Assembly: GCA_013399895.1 (NCBI GenBank)
Contig: VXBA01001340.1
Location: forward strand, 124,001-188,000
From: Serilophus lunatus
Lineage: Eukaryota > Chordata > Aves > Passeriformes > Eurylaimidae
Reading direction: 5' to 3'
Length of the DNA: 64,000 bases
Shown one piece after another: positions 10,766 to 22,265 of the stretch (positions within the stretch are counted from its first letter, which is position 1; every line of letters begins with the position of its first letter). Made by a program: the position numbers and the translations under genes. The notes under the pieces were generated by a model, which made no database searches, was not told where the DNA came from, and saw nothing but the letters and a program-made list of their open reading frames with translations.

Positions 10766-12589
10766 AATGAAAATCTCTGCTTTCAGAATGATGCAGAATA
10801 CTAAACTGACCAAAGTTCAAAATTATTTTCTTTAAAGGAACCTGTCCTAAGGATAGTCTGAATTTAAATTAGAGGAGGAAAAAAAGAATGTTAAATATGG
10901 GGAAAATAGCATTCATTCCTAATAAAAGTGTCTCCGAAGATGGAAGTGTTTCAGTTAATTTATATTTATATGCTAATTAATTGCATCCAAAGTAGAAAAA
11001 CCCCTTACCTTTAGGTGACTTTTGTTTGTTTTTTCTGTTCTTCTGGCTTCACGGTTTTTTATGTTGGGTTTGTTTCTGTGGGGTTTTTGATCATAAACAA
11101 TCTTCGATTTTAATTTTGTTTACCACTTTTCTAGTGGTTAGGTATTCAACTCAATTATAGTCTACAAAGCTAACTGAGGCATATCCAATGCCAGTTGAGT
11201 TTTATATTTTGCTTAATATGAGGAACTAGAGAACAACATAATCTTTATTCAGCGATATTCGGTTAGCCTGGAAAATGCTACAAAAAAAGTAGCCAAGAAC
11301 TATTGTTCACTTTGACCATACTGTGTTCAAAAGCAAAAATGCAGACAAAGGTTTTAGTCACATGGGTTTAGTTTACAATATGTGGACCAAATGTTTGCTA
11401 CATAAACATTTGTAATTCCATGTAAATCAAGTTAATCACATGCTGACAGGAATATCTGTTATTCTCTCATTTGCATTAGGTACATTTTTATCCCCTAAGG
11501 TTTTAAATTACTATCTTAAGAAGCCTGACATTTAGTTACAAGAAATAAAAGCAACATAGTTGGAAAAATTAAACATACATAAAAAACTCACTAGACCCTC
11601 AACCCCAAAAGGCTGAAAACAGGTGAGCATTTCTGTTACGAATTACAGGGCATACACAGAAACAAAACTGATTTCTGCCAATATATTTCATCTTGGTAAC
11701 TGCAGCTGTTATTTAAACAAAAATGTGCAATAACAGATGTTCCTGGAGACCCACATTTTACCTGCACACATTTGTGTGCTTCAGTGCTTAAAACAGATGC
11801 ATTGGATGGGCAAATTCACCCTTTGTGACCTGCCTCAACTCACATGCTCTTACTTCTGCAAAGGCACTGAAAAGTCTAGACAGATCATCACCCAGACCCT
11901 CAGTAGATTTATCTACAATAAGAAGGAAAATGGCTTATGAAAAGAAATTCTGTTATCCAGTATGGAAAGGCATGGTATGTTATAATTTTTCTTCAGCAAA
12001 TTATGCAACTAGTAATGGAGACTCTCAAGCAATGAAGCAGATAAAGGGGACCATCAGAACTATCCAGTAACTACTCACTGAAATTACCCAGAGGCAAATA
12101 TTGCTGTAGAATTGTCAGCTGTCAGAGTGTTAACTGACAACTTGGGCCCAAAGTACAGCCACAAGTTCTTTAAAATTCAAACAACTACAAAAAACTTCTG
12201 AGAATAATCTTGCCTTGACCTGTATTTACGCTGACAACATAAAAACACTTGTAGACATTTCCAGAGCACAGCACTATGGCAGAAAATTTCACTTCAATAA
12301 TATTTTGAATGGATGAATAATCTTTTACTGTCCCTTACCCCTACTGTCATAGTTTACAACAAATCATGAAGATAATCCTCTTGGCACTTTTTGAAGGCAG
12401 AGCTGTATATTCAGCTCAAACACATAGTGATTTTACTAATGTATTATCATGTAGTTTGGGGAGAAAATAAAGAGAGTCTCACATTAAGCCTTTGTGGTTT
12501 TCTGCTTCTTCAACAATAGTAACTAGAATTCTGATTTAATACATAAAACAGCCTTAATGAACCTGTGGTGCTAGGTTGAAATGGAGTCA
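10766..12589. other. AT-rich sequence, no gene recognised
   Basis: Unique AT-rich DNA with a T/G-rich stretch at about 11023-11090. Short open frames at 11737-12070 (+) lack convincing splice sites or domain motifs. Nothing diagnostic is seen. Confidence 0.5.
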
Positions 12590-12624
12590 GGGGAAGGGGT
12601 TTCTTGGGTGAGGGGTGGAGGGGG
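12590..12624 (+). other. G-quadruplex-forming motif
   Basis: Five G-tracts (GGGG AA GGGG TTTCTT GGG TGA GGGG TGGA GGGGG) lie within 35 bases with loops of 2-6 bases, fitting the canonical quadruplex pattern on the plus strand. It is followed directly by a 19-base inverted repeat GTTTTATTTTAAATAAAAC (12626-12644). Any regulatory role is inference; no gene start is evident nearby. Confidence 0.7.
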
Positions 12625-12644
12625 TGTTTTATTTTAAATAAAAC

Positions 12645-14679
12645 CAGAAGACCAAGGAGAGGAGGAAAGCCAAATAATTTAGAGATTTCCCATTTATTCA
12701 AAGATAAGACACAATTCAATACACTATTCTATAAAGAGGTAAAAAACGGTGGGTGAAGAATCCATTTTTTTTCCCCACATTTAGCTTCAAGCTTCGATAT
12801 AACAGATTATTATTCATTTAATTGAAATGCTTAGGATATTTCAGTGATAAGTAATCCATTTTTAGGATTTCAACAGTGAGCATCTGTGCTGATAGATCTA
12901 TAAGCATTATCTCTTGTATTTAAATATTATTTAAATATACGATGTCTGCATTAATGCTTGAATTAAAAACACAAACAATAAAAATTTCATGGGTGAATTG
13001 TTTGGTACTGCAGTCACCTAGGCAAATTGCTACATCCACTGCATGAGATGAAGTGCTCTGTATTGCAATTCTCTGTTAAGAGCTCTCAAATAAATTTTGA
13101 ATATTTTACCATCAAGTGTGCAGCAGGAAGATCTGGCACTTGAAAGAGACTGATCAGGAAACATATTTTTTTCATTAAAGAAAATGTTCTGCTTAATTGA
13201 TCTCTATACTTTACACGAAATGTAAGAAATGGAATCTTGTATCCCAAAAACACCTGCATTGCTTTAAAATTTGGAGTTGGAGTCCAGTGAGTCATTAAGT
13301 CACAAAATAAGCTGAACCTTATTCACTATGTAGATTTGCATCTAGATCATATTTGTACTGCCAATTCACATTTATTTCTAATTATCTTTAATTCTCTAAA
13401 CAGAAATTTTATCAAGGGTTGAGGAATTTGCCTGTACCCCAAATCAGACATCACAATTCTCCCTGACAAAAGTAAAGAAAATAGGTAATCATGTAATTTG
13501 TCACTGATCACACTCAAAAATGCATTAGTGAATGCCTCGGGATTTTTTCTGAAAATGTTGCTGTTTTCTGTAACTGTCTAGTTAGATAGTCAGATAGAGT
13601 AAGAATGACATCAAGGCCAAAAAACATAACAATGCCAATAGAAAAAACAAGCCTGAATGTAACATTTAACAACTGATTCTGCTGACTAAAACGGCATTAC
13701 CTAATCAGCTAATCAGCAATTCTTAATCAGTTCCTTGGCACATGTTTTATGTTTCACATCTTGTTTTCATAAAGATGAAACTTGTCTGCCTTCTCATTTC
13801 AAGTGACTCTTAATTCATCTTTCACCTTTCTAAAAGGTGAAAGCATGAAAAGTACTCCTGTGATAATAATATACTTATTTCCGAACAAGTATACCCAGCA
13901 ATACTATTAAAGACCCGTTATGTCCTATTCAGGAAGAAGAAATCAATTCAAATTAAGTAATACCTCAGGAAAAAAGAAGGAGGAAAATTCTCACTTTTTT
14001 AAAATACAGATTTACATTACAAAGTGACGAGGTTGGTTACAAATGTGACATATCAATGATCCTGAAGAGTGATTTCAAATACACTTTTAGTCTTGCGGTC
14101 AGATTTAAAATGTCAAAGATGAACGTGATTTTCCACACCAAGCAGCTTTTCCTCCCCTGGCTCATTATTTGATGCATCAGTATGTGGCATGTGTAGACAC
14201 TGAAAGGTGACTTAGAAGCATTTATTAAATCACCATGGTTTTACAAAATCCCTAGATAAGGCAATGGTCTTGTAAGAAGTAGTCTCCTGGGAAACAAAAA
14301 TCACACTAGCCATACTTTTCTTTGGCCTTTTTTTAACAGTGGGTTGTTTTTGATCAGATAGCAGTGGGAAAAATCTAAACTGCAGAAGAAGGTTACAAGA
14401 ACCCTAAGAGCTCTACATGTATTGTTTCTTCTACCTTCATGTGAAACAGTGTTACAACGTGGAGCTCTAAACTGTCCCAAGGTCTGCTATAGTACTTTTA
14501 CTATTACAGTAGTAGCCAAAAATTTAAATGTTAATATAATCTAATTGTTAAAATATTGTCATCTTCTTTTACTAATATATCTAATTTGAAACTAACTCTT
14601 CTATGCTTCTGTTCCACTTATGAAACCTGATTTGCTTTTATGAGAAGGTAATCCGTCTACTTGATCAAGGGAAGCCAGT
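12645..14679. other. AT-rich sequence, no gene recognised
   Basis: Unique AT-rich sequence. No repeat ends, tRNA-like folds or spliceable open frames were recognised. Confidence 0.5.
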
Positions 14680-15122
14680 TGATGTTGACTTGGGGAGTGG
14701 GGCTGAGGCCCTGCTGTCAGACACGGGGCTAACACGAGAAGAGTCTCTGTAAGCACGGGACACGAACATCAGGTAAGGAGGCAGGGAGAGCGGGAACCAG
14801 ACATCACAATAGCTGACGGGGACAACATCTCAAGGTCTCCTCAAGACAACGTGTTTTCTTGCAGTGGGGCAATGGTGGCAGCAGCTCCACCCCTCGGGAA
14901 AGGAGGTGTCTGGGTCCTGGGCCGGGGCAGAGGATGGGGAGGGCCTGGAGCGGTGGGGCCAATCCGAGCTGTGTGGCGCCTGTCACTCAGGAGGGGATAT
15001 AAACCCGGGGGCGTCATGTGATCGGGGAGCGGGGGATTTGGAATGGAGCTGTAACCCTGCTCCCCGCGCAGAATAAACACACCTTTCTCATAATGAGGCC
15101 TACGGGGTGAGTTCGGTTTCCA
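14680..15122 (+). mobile_element. LTR-like promoter segment, borders uncertain
   Basis: A sharp GC- and CpG-rich block in AT-rich surroundings with a retroviral-LTR-like order of signals on the plus strand: CCAAT at 14959, GGATATAAAC (TATA box) at about 14996-15005, and AATAAA at 15072-15077 about 70 bases after the TATA box. The AATAAA is followed by a short U5-like tail that could end at a CA near 15121. I could not find a matching target duplication or a definite TG start. It may therefore be a truncated LTR or an unrelated cryptic promoter. No gag, pol or env coding sequence is present. Confidence 0.5.
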
Positions 15123-15125
15123 TGA

Positions 15126-15790
15126 GTCAATGCAATCTTTTTGGATTTCAGTAAAGCTTTCAATACTGTCTCTCACAGGATCCTGCTGCATAAAATGTCC
15201 AGCGCACAGCTGGATAAACACATCATGTGGTGGGGGAGCAATTGGCTCATGGGTCGAGTACAGAGGGTAACAGTGAATGGGGTGACATCAGACTGGTGAC
15301 CTGTCACTAGTGGGGTTCCATAGGGCTCCATCTTAGGCTCTCTGCTCTTCAACATCTTCATAAATGACTTGGATACAGGACTGGAAGGGACACTAAGCAA
15401 GTTTGCAGATGACACAAAACTGGGAGGAGTTGTTGACTTCCTTGAAAGCAGGGAAGCCCTGCAGAGAGACCTTGACAAATCAGAGAACTGGCTATCAACA
15501 GCCATATGAAGTTCAGCAATGGAAAGTGCTCTGGCAGCCAGAAGGGCCAACCATGTCCTGTGAGGCATCAGGCAAAGCATCATCAGCCAGTCGAGGGAGG
15601 TGTTTGGGCACTAGAACAGGCTTCCCAGGGAAGTGGTCACAGCACCAAACCTGCCAGAGTTCAAGAAGTATTTGGATGATGCTCTCAGGCACATGATGTG
15701 ACTCTTGGGGATGGTCCAGTGTAGGTCCAGGTGTTGGATCTGATGATCTTTGTGGGTTCCTTCCAACTTGGGATATTCTGTGATTCTGTG
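15126..15790 (+). mobile_element. CR1 LINE, 5'-truncated, internally deleted
   Basis: The plus strand encodes a decayed C-terminal part of the CR1 ORF2 reverse transcriptase: a FLDFSKAFNTVSH-like segment near 15136-15174, then LFNIFINDLDTG and FADDTKLGG (the FADD catalytic-box motif) near 15345-15425. In-frame stops show it is dead. At about 15535 coding sequence jumps to the 3' end region, so several hundred bases of ORF2 are missing. The 3' end (CAGCACCAAACCTGCCAGAG..., GGATATTCTGTGATTCTGTG) is intact to 15790. CR1 elements are the dominant bird retrotransposons and lack a poly(A) tail. Confidence 0.92.
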
Positions 15791-15809
15791 GACAGATATT
15801 AACCAAGAT

Positions 15810-15985
15810 CGATAGAATTCAAGGCTGAGAAAGGCCAGATAAGGCCCTCTCGTCCAGTTTAGTGTATAATGGCCCCTATAATGGGGACCATCACAGTTGG
15901 GATTGAAACCAAGAACTTATGACAGACGACACAGACCTTTGAAAAATGCATCCAACTTTGATCCAACCAAGGTACATGTACACAG
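15810..15985 (-). mobile_element. Ancient CR1/L3-like 3' fragment
   Basis: GATAGAATTCAAGGCTGAGA, the CCTCTCGTCCAGTTTAGTGTATAA segment and TTGAAAAATGCATCCAACTTTGAT resemble the reverse complement of an old amniote CR1 3' end, where CATAGAATTCAAGGCCAGAAGGGACC is typical. It is heavily diverged and lies directly after the younger plus-strand CR1. Confidence 0.5.
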
Positions 15986-18900
15986 ATGTTCATTTAATTT
16001 CCATTGTTTATTTTATTGACAAGGGAAAAATTTAAACAAATGCAGAAGTCATAAGAATTGAGTCCTCAGGCACTGAAAAGAAATCTAAGAAATGGTTTGG
16101 GAAACTATACTCCTGAAACAAATGGAATTTTTCATAAAGCAAAATGGTAGAGAATATGTGCTACTTGAAACCTTGTCCATGTCCTCAGATCACACAAAGA
16201 AGCAGATGCATTCAGCCAACAGCATCAACATTGGACACTGGAGTGAAAATGCTATAGGATATTCCTGAAAGGACTGAGTGGTTTCTTTCCCTTGGATGAA
16301 CTTAGCTCTGCAGCATAAACAAACATTTTCATTTCAGATCACTATATCTGACTTACTCCTTTTTATAACTTAGCTAGTGTAGAAACTAAAAATCACCATG
16401 AACAATGCCTAACCTTACTGAAATTATTAATTGCAATCATATTTTAATTTTCCAATATTGCTTCAAATAAAGTGTGAATACATTTTGCTTTAATCTATGT
16501 CTGAAAAATAGCTTATGAATAATTCATTCAATGATAATTCCTCTAATCAGTCAGAGAATTATTTAAATACTTTTACAAGTGTTGGACTAACTCTGTTCAT
16601 TATTGCTTCACTAAATTCCACGAAGGAAAATACCAGAAGTTCTCCAGACTCTATTATTAACAAATAAAATTATTCTTGCACCAGAATTTCCTACTCAAGG
16701 GAAGAAAACAAAATTCACACTGGCTACATAAAATTTCCTTATCACTATACAAATACATGTGTAAAAAAAAAAAAAAGTCTCTTGACAAAATTAAGGATTG
16801 AAACTCAGTGGGAGAGAGATGCATCCCAAATCCACTTTCATCCAAACAAACTCCACGCTTTTGTACACACATTTTCCAATTGTAGTTTCAAAAGTTTACC
16901 CCTTCAAGCATACCTGGCAGCAGCTGAAAATGGTAAGTGCTCCAAATCCATTTCATGTAATCACAACCATGACCTCCCTGCCTCTGTCCTCCAGGATGGA
17001 TTCTGAGGCGCACGCCGTGTGCGAAACACTGAAACCAAATTGATTATTCATTTATGCTATCATCATCCCCTCCTGGATTAAATGAGAGGCTTATATTATA
17101 TGGTAGACTTTTGCTTCACTAAATTCTGGTTTTTTACTTTCTTTTTCAGATTCATTTCTATTCTTCTTTTCCCTTCTTGTGCAAACCTTATTGTCTTCCT
17201 TTTCAACAGCAATTATCACTTTTCAATACTAATCCTTTCCCAAGCAGCCTAGATTTTCACCCCTTTGTACTGATCCAGATTCCTCCATATTTGATCCAGT
17301 AACTGGCTTATTTTACTCTCTAATCCTTCATTTGCCACCTCTGCATACAACATGGATCTTGCCCTACCTAAATAACCCATTTTCTACACTCTCATTACCT
17401 CTTCCTTTGTACTTCCCACTTCAGCCTCTCTAGTTCATAGGATTATTAATTCATTTTCTGTCCAATAAACCTTGTTCTTTTCTTGATTTACCTCTAATCT
17501 TATTTTCTCAAAATATAATTTAAGCTTATTTTTCTCCTATTTAATTCATGTTTAATACTCAGACTTTAACTGGATGCTTTGAGTTGGTGCTTTGTATGAT
17601 GTAACAAAGAAAATCAATGACAATCACAAAGCATACCAAAATACACAAATGAGAAGTATAGAAGATTTGTTCCAATCAGTTGAATGCATATGTGTAACAT
17701 AGTTAAGCTATACTATCCCCCTACTGAGCTCTATTGAATCTCCATCTGTAGTGGTACACAAAATAAATAAAAAAAGATTGTCTTTCTAATGGGCTGTATA
17801 AGCATAGAGAGAAGGAGAGGACTTTTAAATGCCCCACATCAAGTTAAAATTACCAGCAATTTATAAGGGTTGAGAAATAAAAATGGCTCAGTCAACCACT
17901 TTTGGGTTAAATATCCAGCATCACCAGACACAGACAGTCTGAGTCCTGCCAAAGCCAAGTTTTATAAGCTCCAAAGACAACTTGATGCATTCCTTCAGAC
18001 TTCACTGATATTTCTCCCTAAATATAGCTTCTGTTTGAATGAAAAAAAACGGGAGCAAAAAAAAGATGCAAAGAGAGAACACAGAGAACAGTTGAATCAG
18101 ACAAAGAAGCATTTCTTTCCTTAATTGTAATAAAGGTTTTGTACATAGATATCTTCTATAGAGACAGAAGTGCTTTGTTGATTTCTGTGGCACTAATGGC
18201 TTTAATAAGACAGCAAAGACTCTTCACCTTTAGGCAGAGAGCCATGAACAGACAACACCCAGACATTCACATGCCAGATCCCATGTCTGGCCAAACAGTT
18301 CACAGGGTATCATTTTTGCCTACAGCAGCTGGAGGGCCCAGGGACCTGCAGCAAAGCAAGCTGCACACTCCTGACATGACCCCTGCCAAGACAGAGCTGG
18401 CAAATGTAGCCAGGCTCCCACACCCCGAGAGCCAATGTAGCAGCCAGCTCTTCCACTCCAGCTCCTTCACAGTCCCTTTGAGAGTGACAGAGCTAAAACA
18501 TCCTCAGTTCCCTTAAGAATACTGTCAGTGTTTCCCTGTGGGTTTATATCTCAAATATTTCCAGTTAACAGGAGATATAAATAGGAGTGGCTGTAGAAGA
18601 CCCTGCTTCAATTTTACATTTGTGACATCTTGCTCAACCAGAAGTTTATACCACCAAATAGATATTTTGTCAAAGACAAGTTTTTAAAAGTGAGCAATCC
18701 AGTATACACTGTACTTGGATTACATTCTTTCAGAACATCTGCAGTGATACAAACATCCTGAAAGCAGAACAGATTGCAAGGATTTAAACCTGCATTACTG
18801 CTGGTTTTATGCTTTTACAGTCTCATGCAAAAAGCTGTGAATAGCCAAACCAATGGAGTAAAAGAGGTTAATAGGATTGATTTGTCAGACTACGTGAATT

Positions 18901-21711
18901 TCTATACTGGAATGATAGAATTTTTTCTCAGAAATTTAAGGATTACTAAGAGATGTCTAGGGGGCAAGTACCAAGGCATGTAAACCCTTATCAGACTATC
19001 TTTAATGTGCAGTATTGTTACAAATAATGTAATGAAATATAGTAATAGGGAATTTTCAAATAAATCATGCTAATTATATTATAATTTAAAAATTATAATT
19101 AAATATTCTATTATAAGAAACACAAAGGAGATTTGACAATTACATGGCATGCCTCTGTCATGGTGAATATGTTTCAAATTAGCATAGCAGCTCATTAAAA
19201 CCAGCTGATTTTATACAACTACATATGTCAGTTTTACTAGGTACTTCCACTGACATTAAAGTTCACATACAGTACTTATGAGTCTTCCATCCCACTTACT
19301 TAAACTGATGAGCTTATGTAACTATATTCAAATGTATGAAAATAGGGAAAGTCTCTTCTTTTTATGCCACATATTACTCACCTTTTTCCATGGAGCCCGT
19401 TTACAGTGCAGATCTCCAATGCCTACAGCTACTTCTACCGTGCCAGTGGTAACAAATAGCAAATTCCAGGAGTGGTGCAGGGAAAGCAGGAACTTCTTAC
19501 AATGGCCATCAAAACTGGAGTTTGTTATGTGCTACCTATCCTGCATATCTCACTGTTCAAGGAAGTTCCCCAAAATCTGCTCTGAAGGACATTTATCCAA
19601 ATATTGTTGGATTGTTAAGAACTACCTGGGACCTAAGTATATATGTTAAGTGGTTCCAGAATAAGCAGGCATCATGCCTAGGGTTCAGTCAAATAACCAT
19701 GTTGCTACACAGTTTTGAAAACATGCTAAGCAGAACTGAAGGAAAATGAAGGTTATTTTAAATAAAAAAATATAAACAAAAAACCCATCTGCCTTATCAC
19801 TTAATAAAATTCTCTGATACATGGTAGGAGCAATTTGATATAAAAAGTAGAAGTAAATATAGACTTTTATTTTTTTGGACAGTTTTTCACCAGTTAAACT
19901 AAGTTTTTGAAAGTCATTTAAAGTACTGTATTTAGGAAATCCCTAAAGCCTCAGCTCAAACACTACTTGAGTCATAAGTCAACTCAGAAAATAAAGAGGA
20001 ATTGAAATTGGTAATGAAATCTCCGTTTACTTTGGGTATGGTCATAGAAAACCTGCCTATTTCACTCAAACATCTTTTCTTCACAAAAATTCTAAATGTT
20101 TGTATTTAATGTTTTAAAGCAGAGACTACATTCCACTTAAATACAGGTGAATTCTGTGTACAAGATAAAGGAAAACATGAAGATACTTTAATTTATATAG
20201 CCTAGTTTAATGAAACAGTTTCTGAACCCCACTAGTTTAGATTTTTCCTGATAGGCAAGATATCAGTAATTTTAAGTAGACTCCAGTATTGCTACTATAT
20301 GATCTTAAATAAAGATCAAGTCCTCCTCATACACATTGATATTGTCAAGAGAAGAACCTCAATTCATAATATTATAATCAAATTAACATTATAGTGTATG
20401 CAAAGTTAATATCACAAACTCATTGAGGAAGGAATAAAGCCACACACTTGTACCTATGAGAACAGCATAAGCTCTTCATGACTTTCAACTTAGAGTACTT
20501 GCAGTTTCATCTGGCTATGTTGTCCAACATCATCAGCCTCCTTCAGTACTCCTTTGTTGTTACTTCTCCCATGGTGTCTTATTCACTGGCTGCCAAATAT
20601 ACTTTCACCTCATGTTAAGTGACCTTGAGGCAAATGGTTACAGTTCTTGCCACAGCAGGCAAATGTGAATGTTGTACAAAGAGCTGGCAAACATTTCCAC
20701 ACTGGAGGCAATACTGGCCTTTCAGCAACTGGGGTGCTATGCCCTCAGAGATCATATCCTGTACCTAACCTGCCCTCACATTTTAAATGTCACTTTGTTT
20801 ACTTGAGGAGGTATCCTATGACATCGTTCACAAATGTCAGAATTCAAACCACCCCAGCTGTATCAACTACAACAGAACTTGTCTGAATTTGAAGTTAATA
20901 GGAAGTTAAGCACACTGGAGAACAAGTGATCTTATCTGTCTCAGTACTATGAAATGGATGCTTTTGTCCTTTAATCTATGGTAAAATCCAACATCTAATC
21001 AACAGCTCCAGGGGTAGCTCATCAAACCTTGAACAACTTCCAAACCTGCAGTGAAATTTCTTGGAGAAGCTAGGGAAGACCTTGACAAAAGCCTTGTAAG
21101 AGGCAGACCATCAACCAGAAAAATGGAAATCTAGTTGGTAGAGATGCCCATGGCATAAATGGTTAGACACTTCCTCAACAAAACTAGAACTAGGAGTTCC
21201 CAAACTAGTCTTAAACTGCTGCAATAAAGTATCAAGAGAAAAATACAGTTTATACTAACATCTTCTCCTGCTTAACAACTTGAATGAGGCCTTTTCATCC
21301 GAACAGAGTACACAATCACCCTGCAAATGAGGTATATGTTGTATCATCATACTTACATAAAAAAAAGATCAATCAACCAAAAACACAAGCAAAACCAGAT
21401 TTTCTGTAGGCAGAAAAGGGGAGGAGGGTGACAAAAGGCATTGCTCTCCGAAGAAAACTGGAGCACAGAAATGCTTAATCAGTTTCAGTTAAATTGAGAA
21501 GGAAAAGGCAATAGCTTTGCTTCCCATGGACTGCATTTGTCATCTACTTTTTTTTTTTTTCATCATTTACCAGGAAAATCAGCTAGACTCTCTGCTCAGA
21601 CTTCACAGAGAGCAGGATCAAAGTTCTACCAGAACAATAGCCTTCCCATTTGTCCCTGTTCACTAGGACACTTAGGCATGCCAATGCCATGAGGGAGAGC
21701 AAACAACTATT
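15986..21711. other. AT-rich sequence, no gene recognised
   Basis: Unique AT-rich DNA. A 47-nt block at 16886-16932 (+) sits between TTGTAG and ATG|GTAAGTGC, and 18230-18510 is locally GC-richer with an open frame, but neither shows a recognisable protein. A 22-base AT palindrome lies at 19078-19099. A T run lies at about 21548-21560. Overlapping frames at 19278-19749 (+) show no domain. Confidence 0.45.
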
Positions 21712-22003
21712 TCACAGAACCACAGAATAAGCTGAGTTAGAAGGGACCCACAAGGATCATTGAGTCCAACCCTTAGCCCTGCACAGGACCATCCCCAAGA
21801 GTCACACTATGTCCCTGAGAGTATTGTTCAAATGCTACTTGAACACTGTCAGGCTTGCTGCTGTGACCACTTCTTTGGGGAGCCTGTTACAGTGTCCAAC
21901 CACCCTCTGGGTAAAGAACATTTTTCTAATATCCAATCTAAACCTCTCCTGACACAATCTTAGGCCATCCCCTAGGGTCCTGTCACCACAGAGAAAAGCT
22001 CAG
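21712..22003 (-). mobile_element. CR1 LINE 3' part, left half of an interrupted copy
   Basis: It begins with the reverse complement of a CR1 tail (TCACAGAACCACAGAATAAG...AGTTAGAAGGGACCC) and continues through GAGTCCAACCCTTAGCCCTGCACAGGACC, the ATGCTACTTGAACACTGTCAGG block and TCTAATATCCAATCTAAACCTCTCCTG. The copy is broken at about 22003 by a CR1 of opposite orientation and resumes at about 22160. Confidence 0.9.
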
Positions 22004-22159
22004 CGTCTACTTCACAGCACCAAGCCTGACAGAGTTCTAGAAGCATTTGGCCACTACTACCAGGCACATGGTGTGACTCCTGAGGTTGGGTGCAGGACTA
22101 GGAGTTGGACTCAATGATCCTTTCAACTTGGCATGTTCCATGTGATTCCATATGATTCT
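22004..22159 (+). mobile_element. CR1 3'-end fragment nested inside another CR1
   Basis: The plus-strand 3' end of a CR1: TTCACAGCACCAAGCCTGACAGAG..., CAGGCACATGGTGTGACTCC, GGAGTTGGACTCAATGATCC, ending TGATTCCATATGATTCT at 22159. Both flanks belong to one minus-strand CR1 (AGAGAAAAGCTCAG on the left, TCCCTCACAAGGAAGTTATAGACTGCAG on the right), so this is a later insertion. About 156 bp, strongly 5'-truncated. Confidence 0.85.
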
Positions 22160-22265
22160 TTCCCTCACAAGGAAGTTATAGACTGCAGTGACATCTCCCC
22201 TCAGTCTCCTCTTCTCCAAAAGTAGTTCCTTTACCCGGCGACACAGTTCTTCAACCACAGCACAC
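22160..22265 (-). mobile_element. CR1 LINE, right half of the interrupted copy
   Basis: It continues the minus-strand CR1: AGTTATAGACTGCAGTGACATCTCCCCTCAGTCTCCTCTTCTCC. In reverse this encodes the ORF2 C-terminal LEKRRLRGDVTAVYNFL-like motif. Sequence after about 22240 diverges from what I expect of CR1, so the right edge is approximate. Confidence 0.8.

Noticed and set aside
14804..15221. Open frames in the GC-rich LTR-like block
   Set aside because: Low stop frequency in GC-rich DNA explains them; no protein motif is visible.
15173..15806. Open frames of 97-136 codons on both strands
   Set aside because: They lie on the CR1 element; the real (dead) coding sequence is the plus-strand reverse-transcriptase remnant and the rest are shadows.
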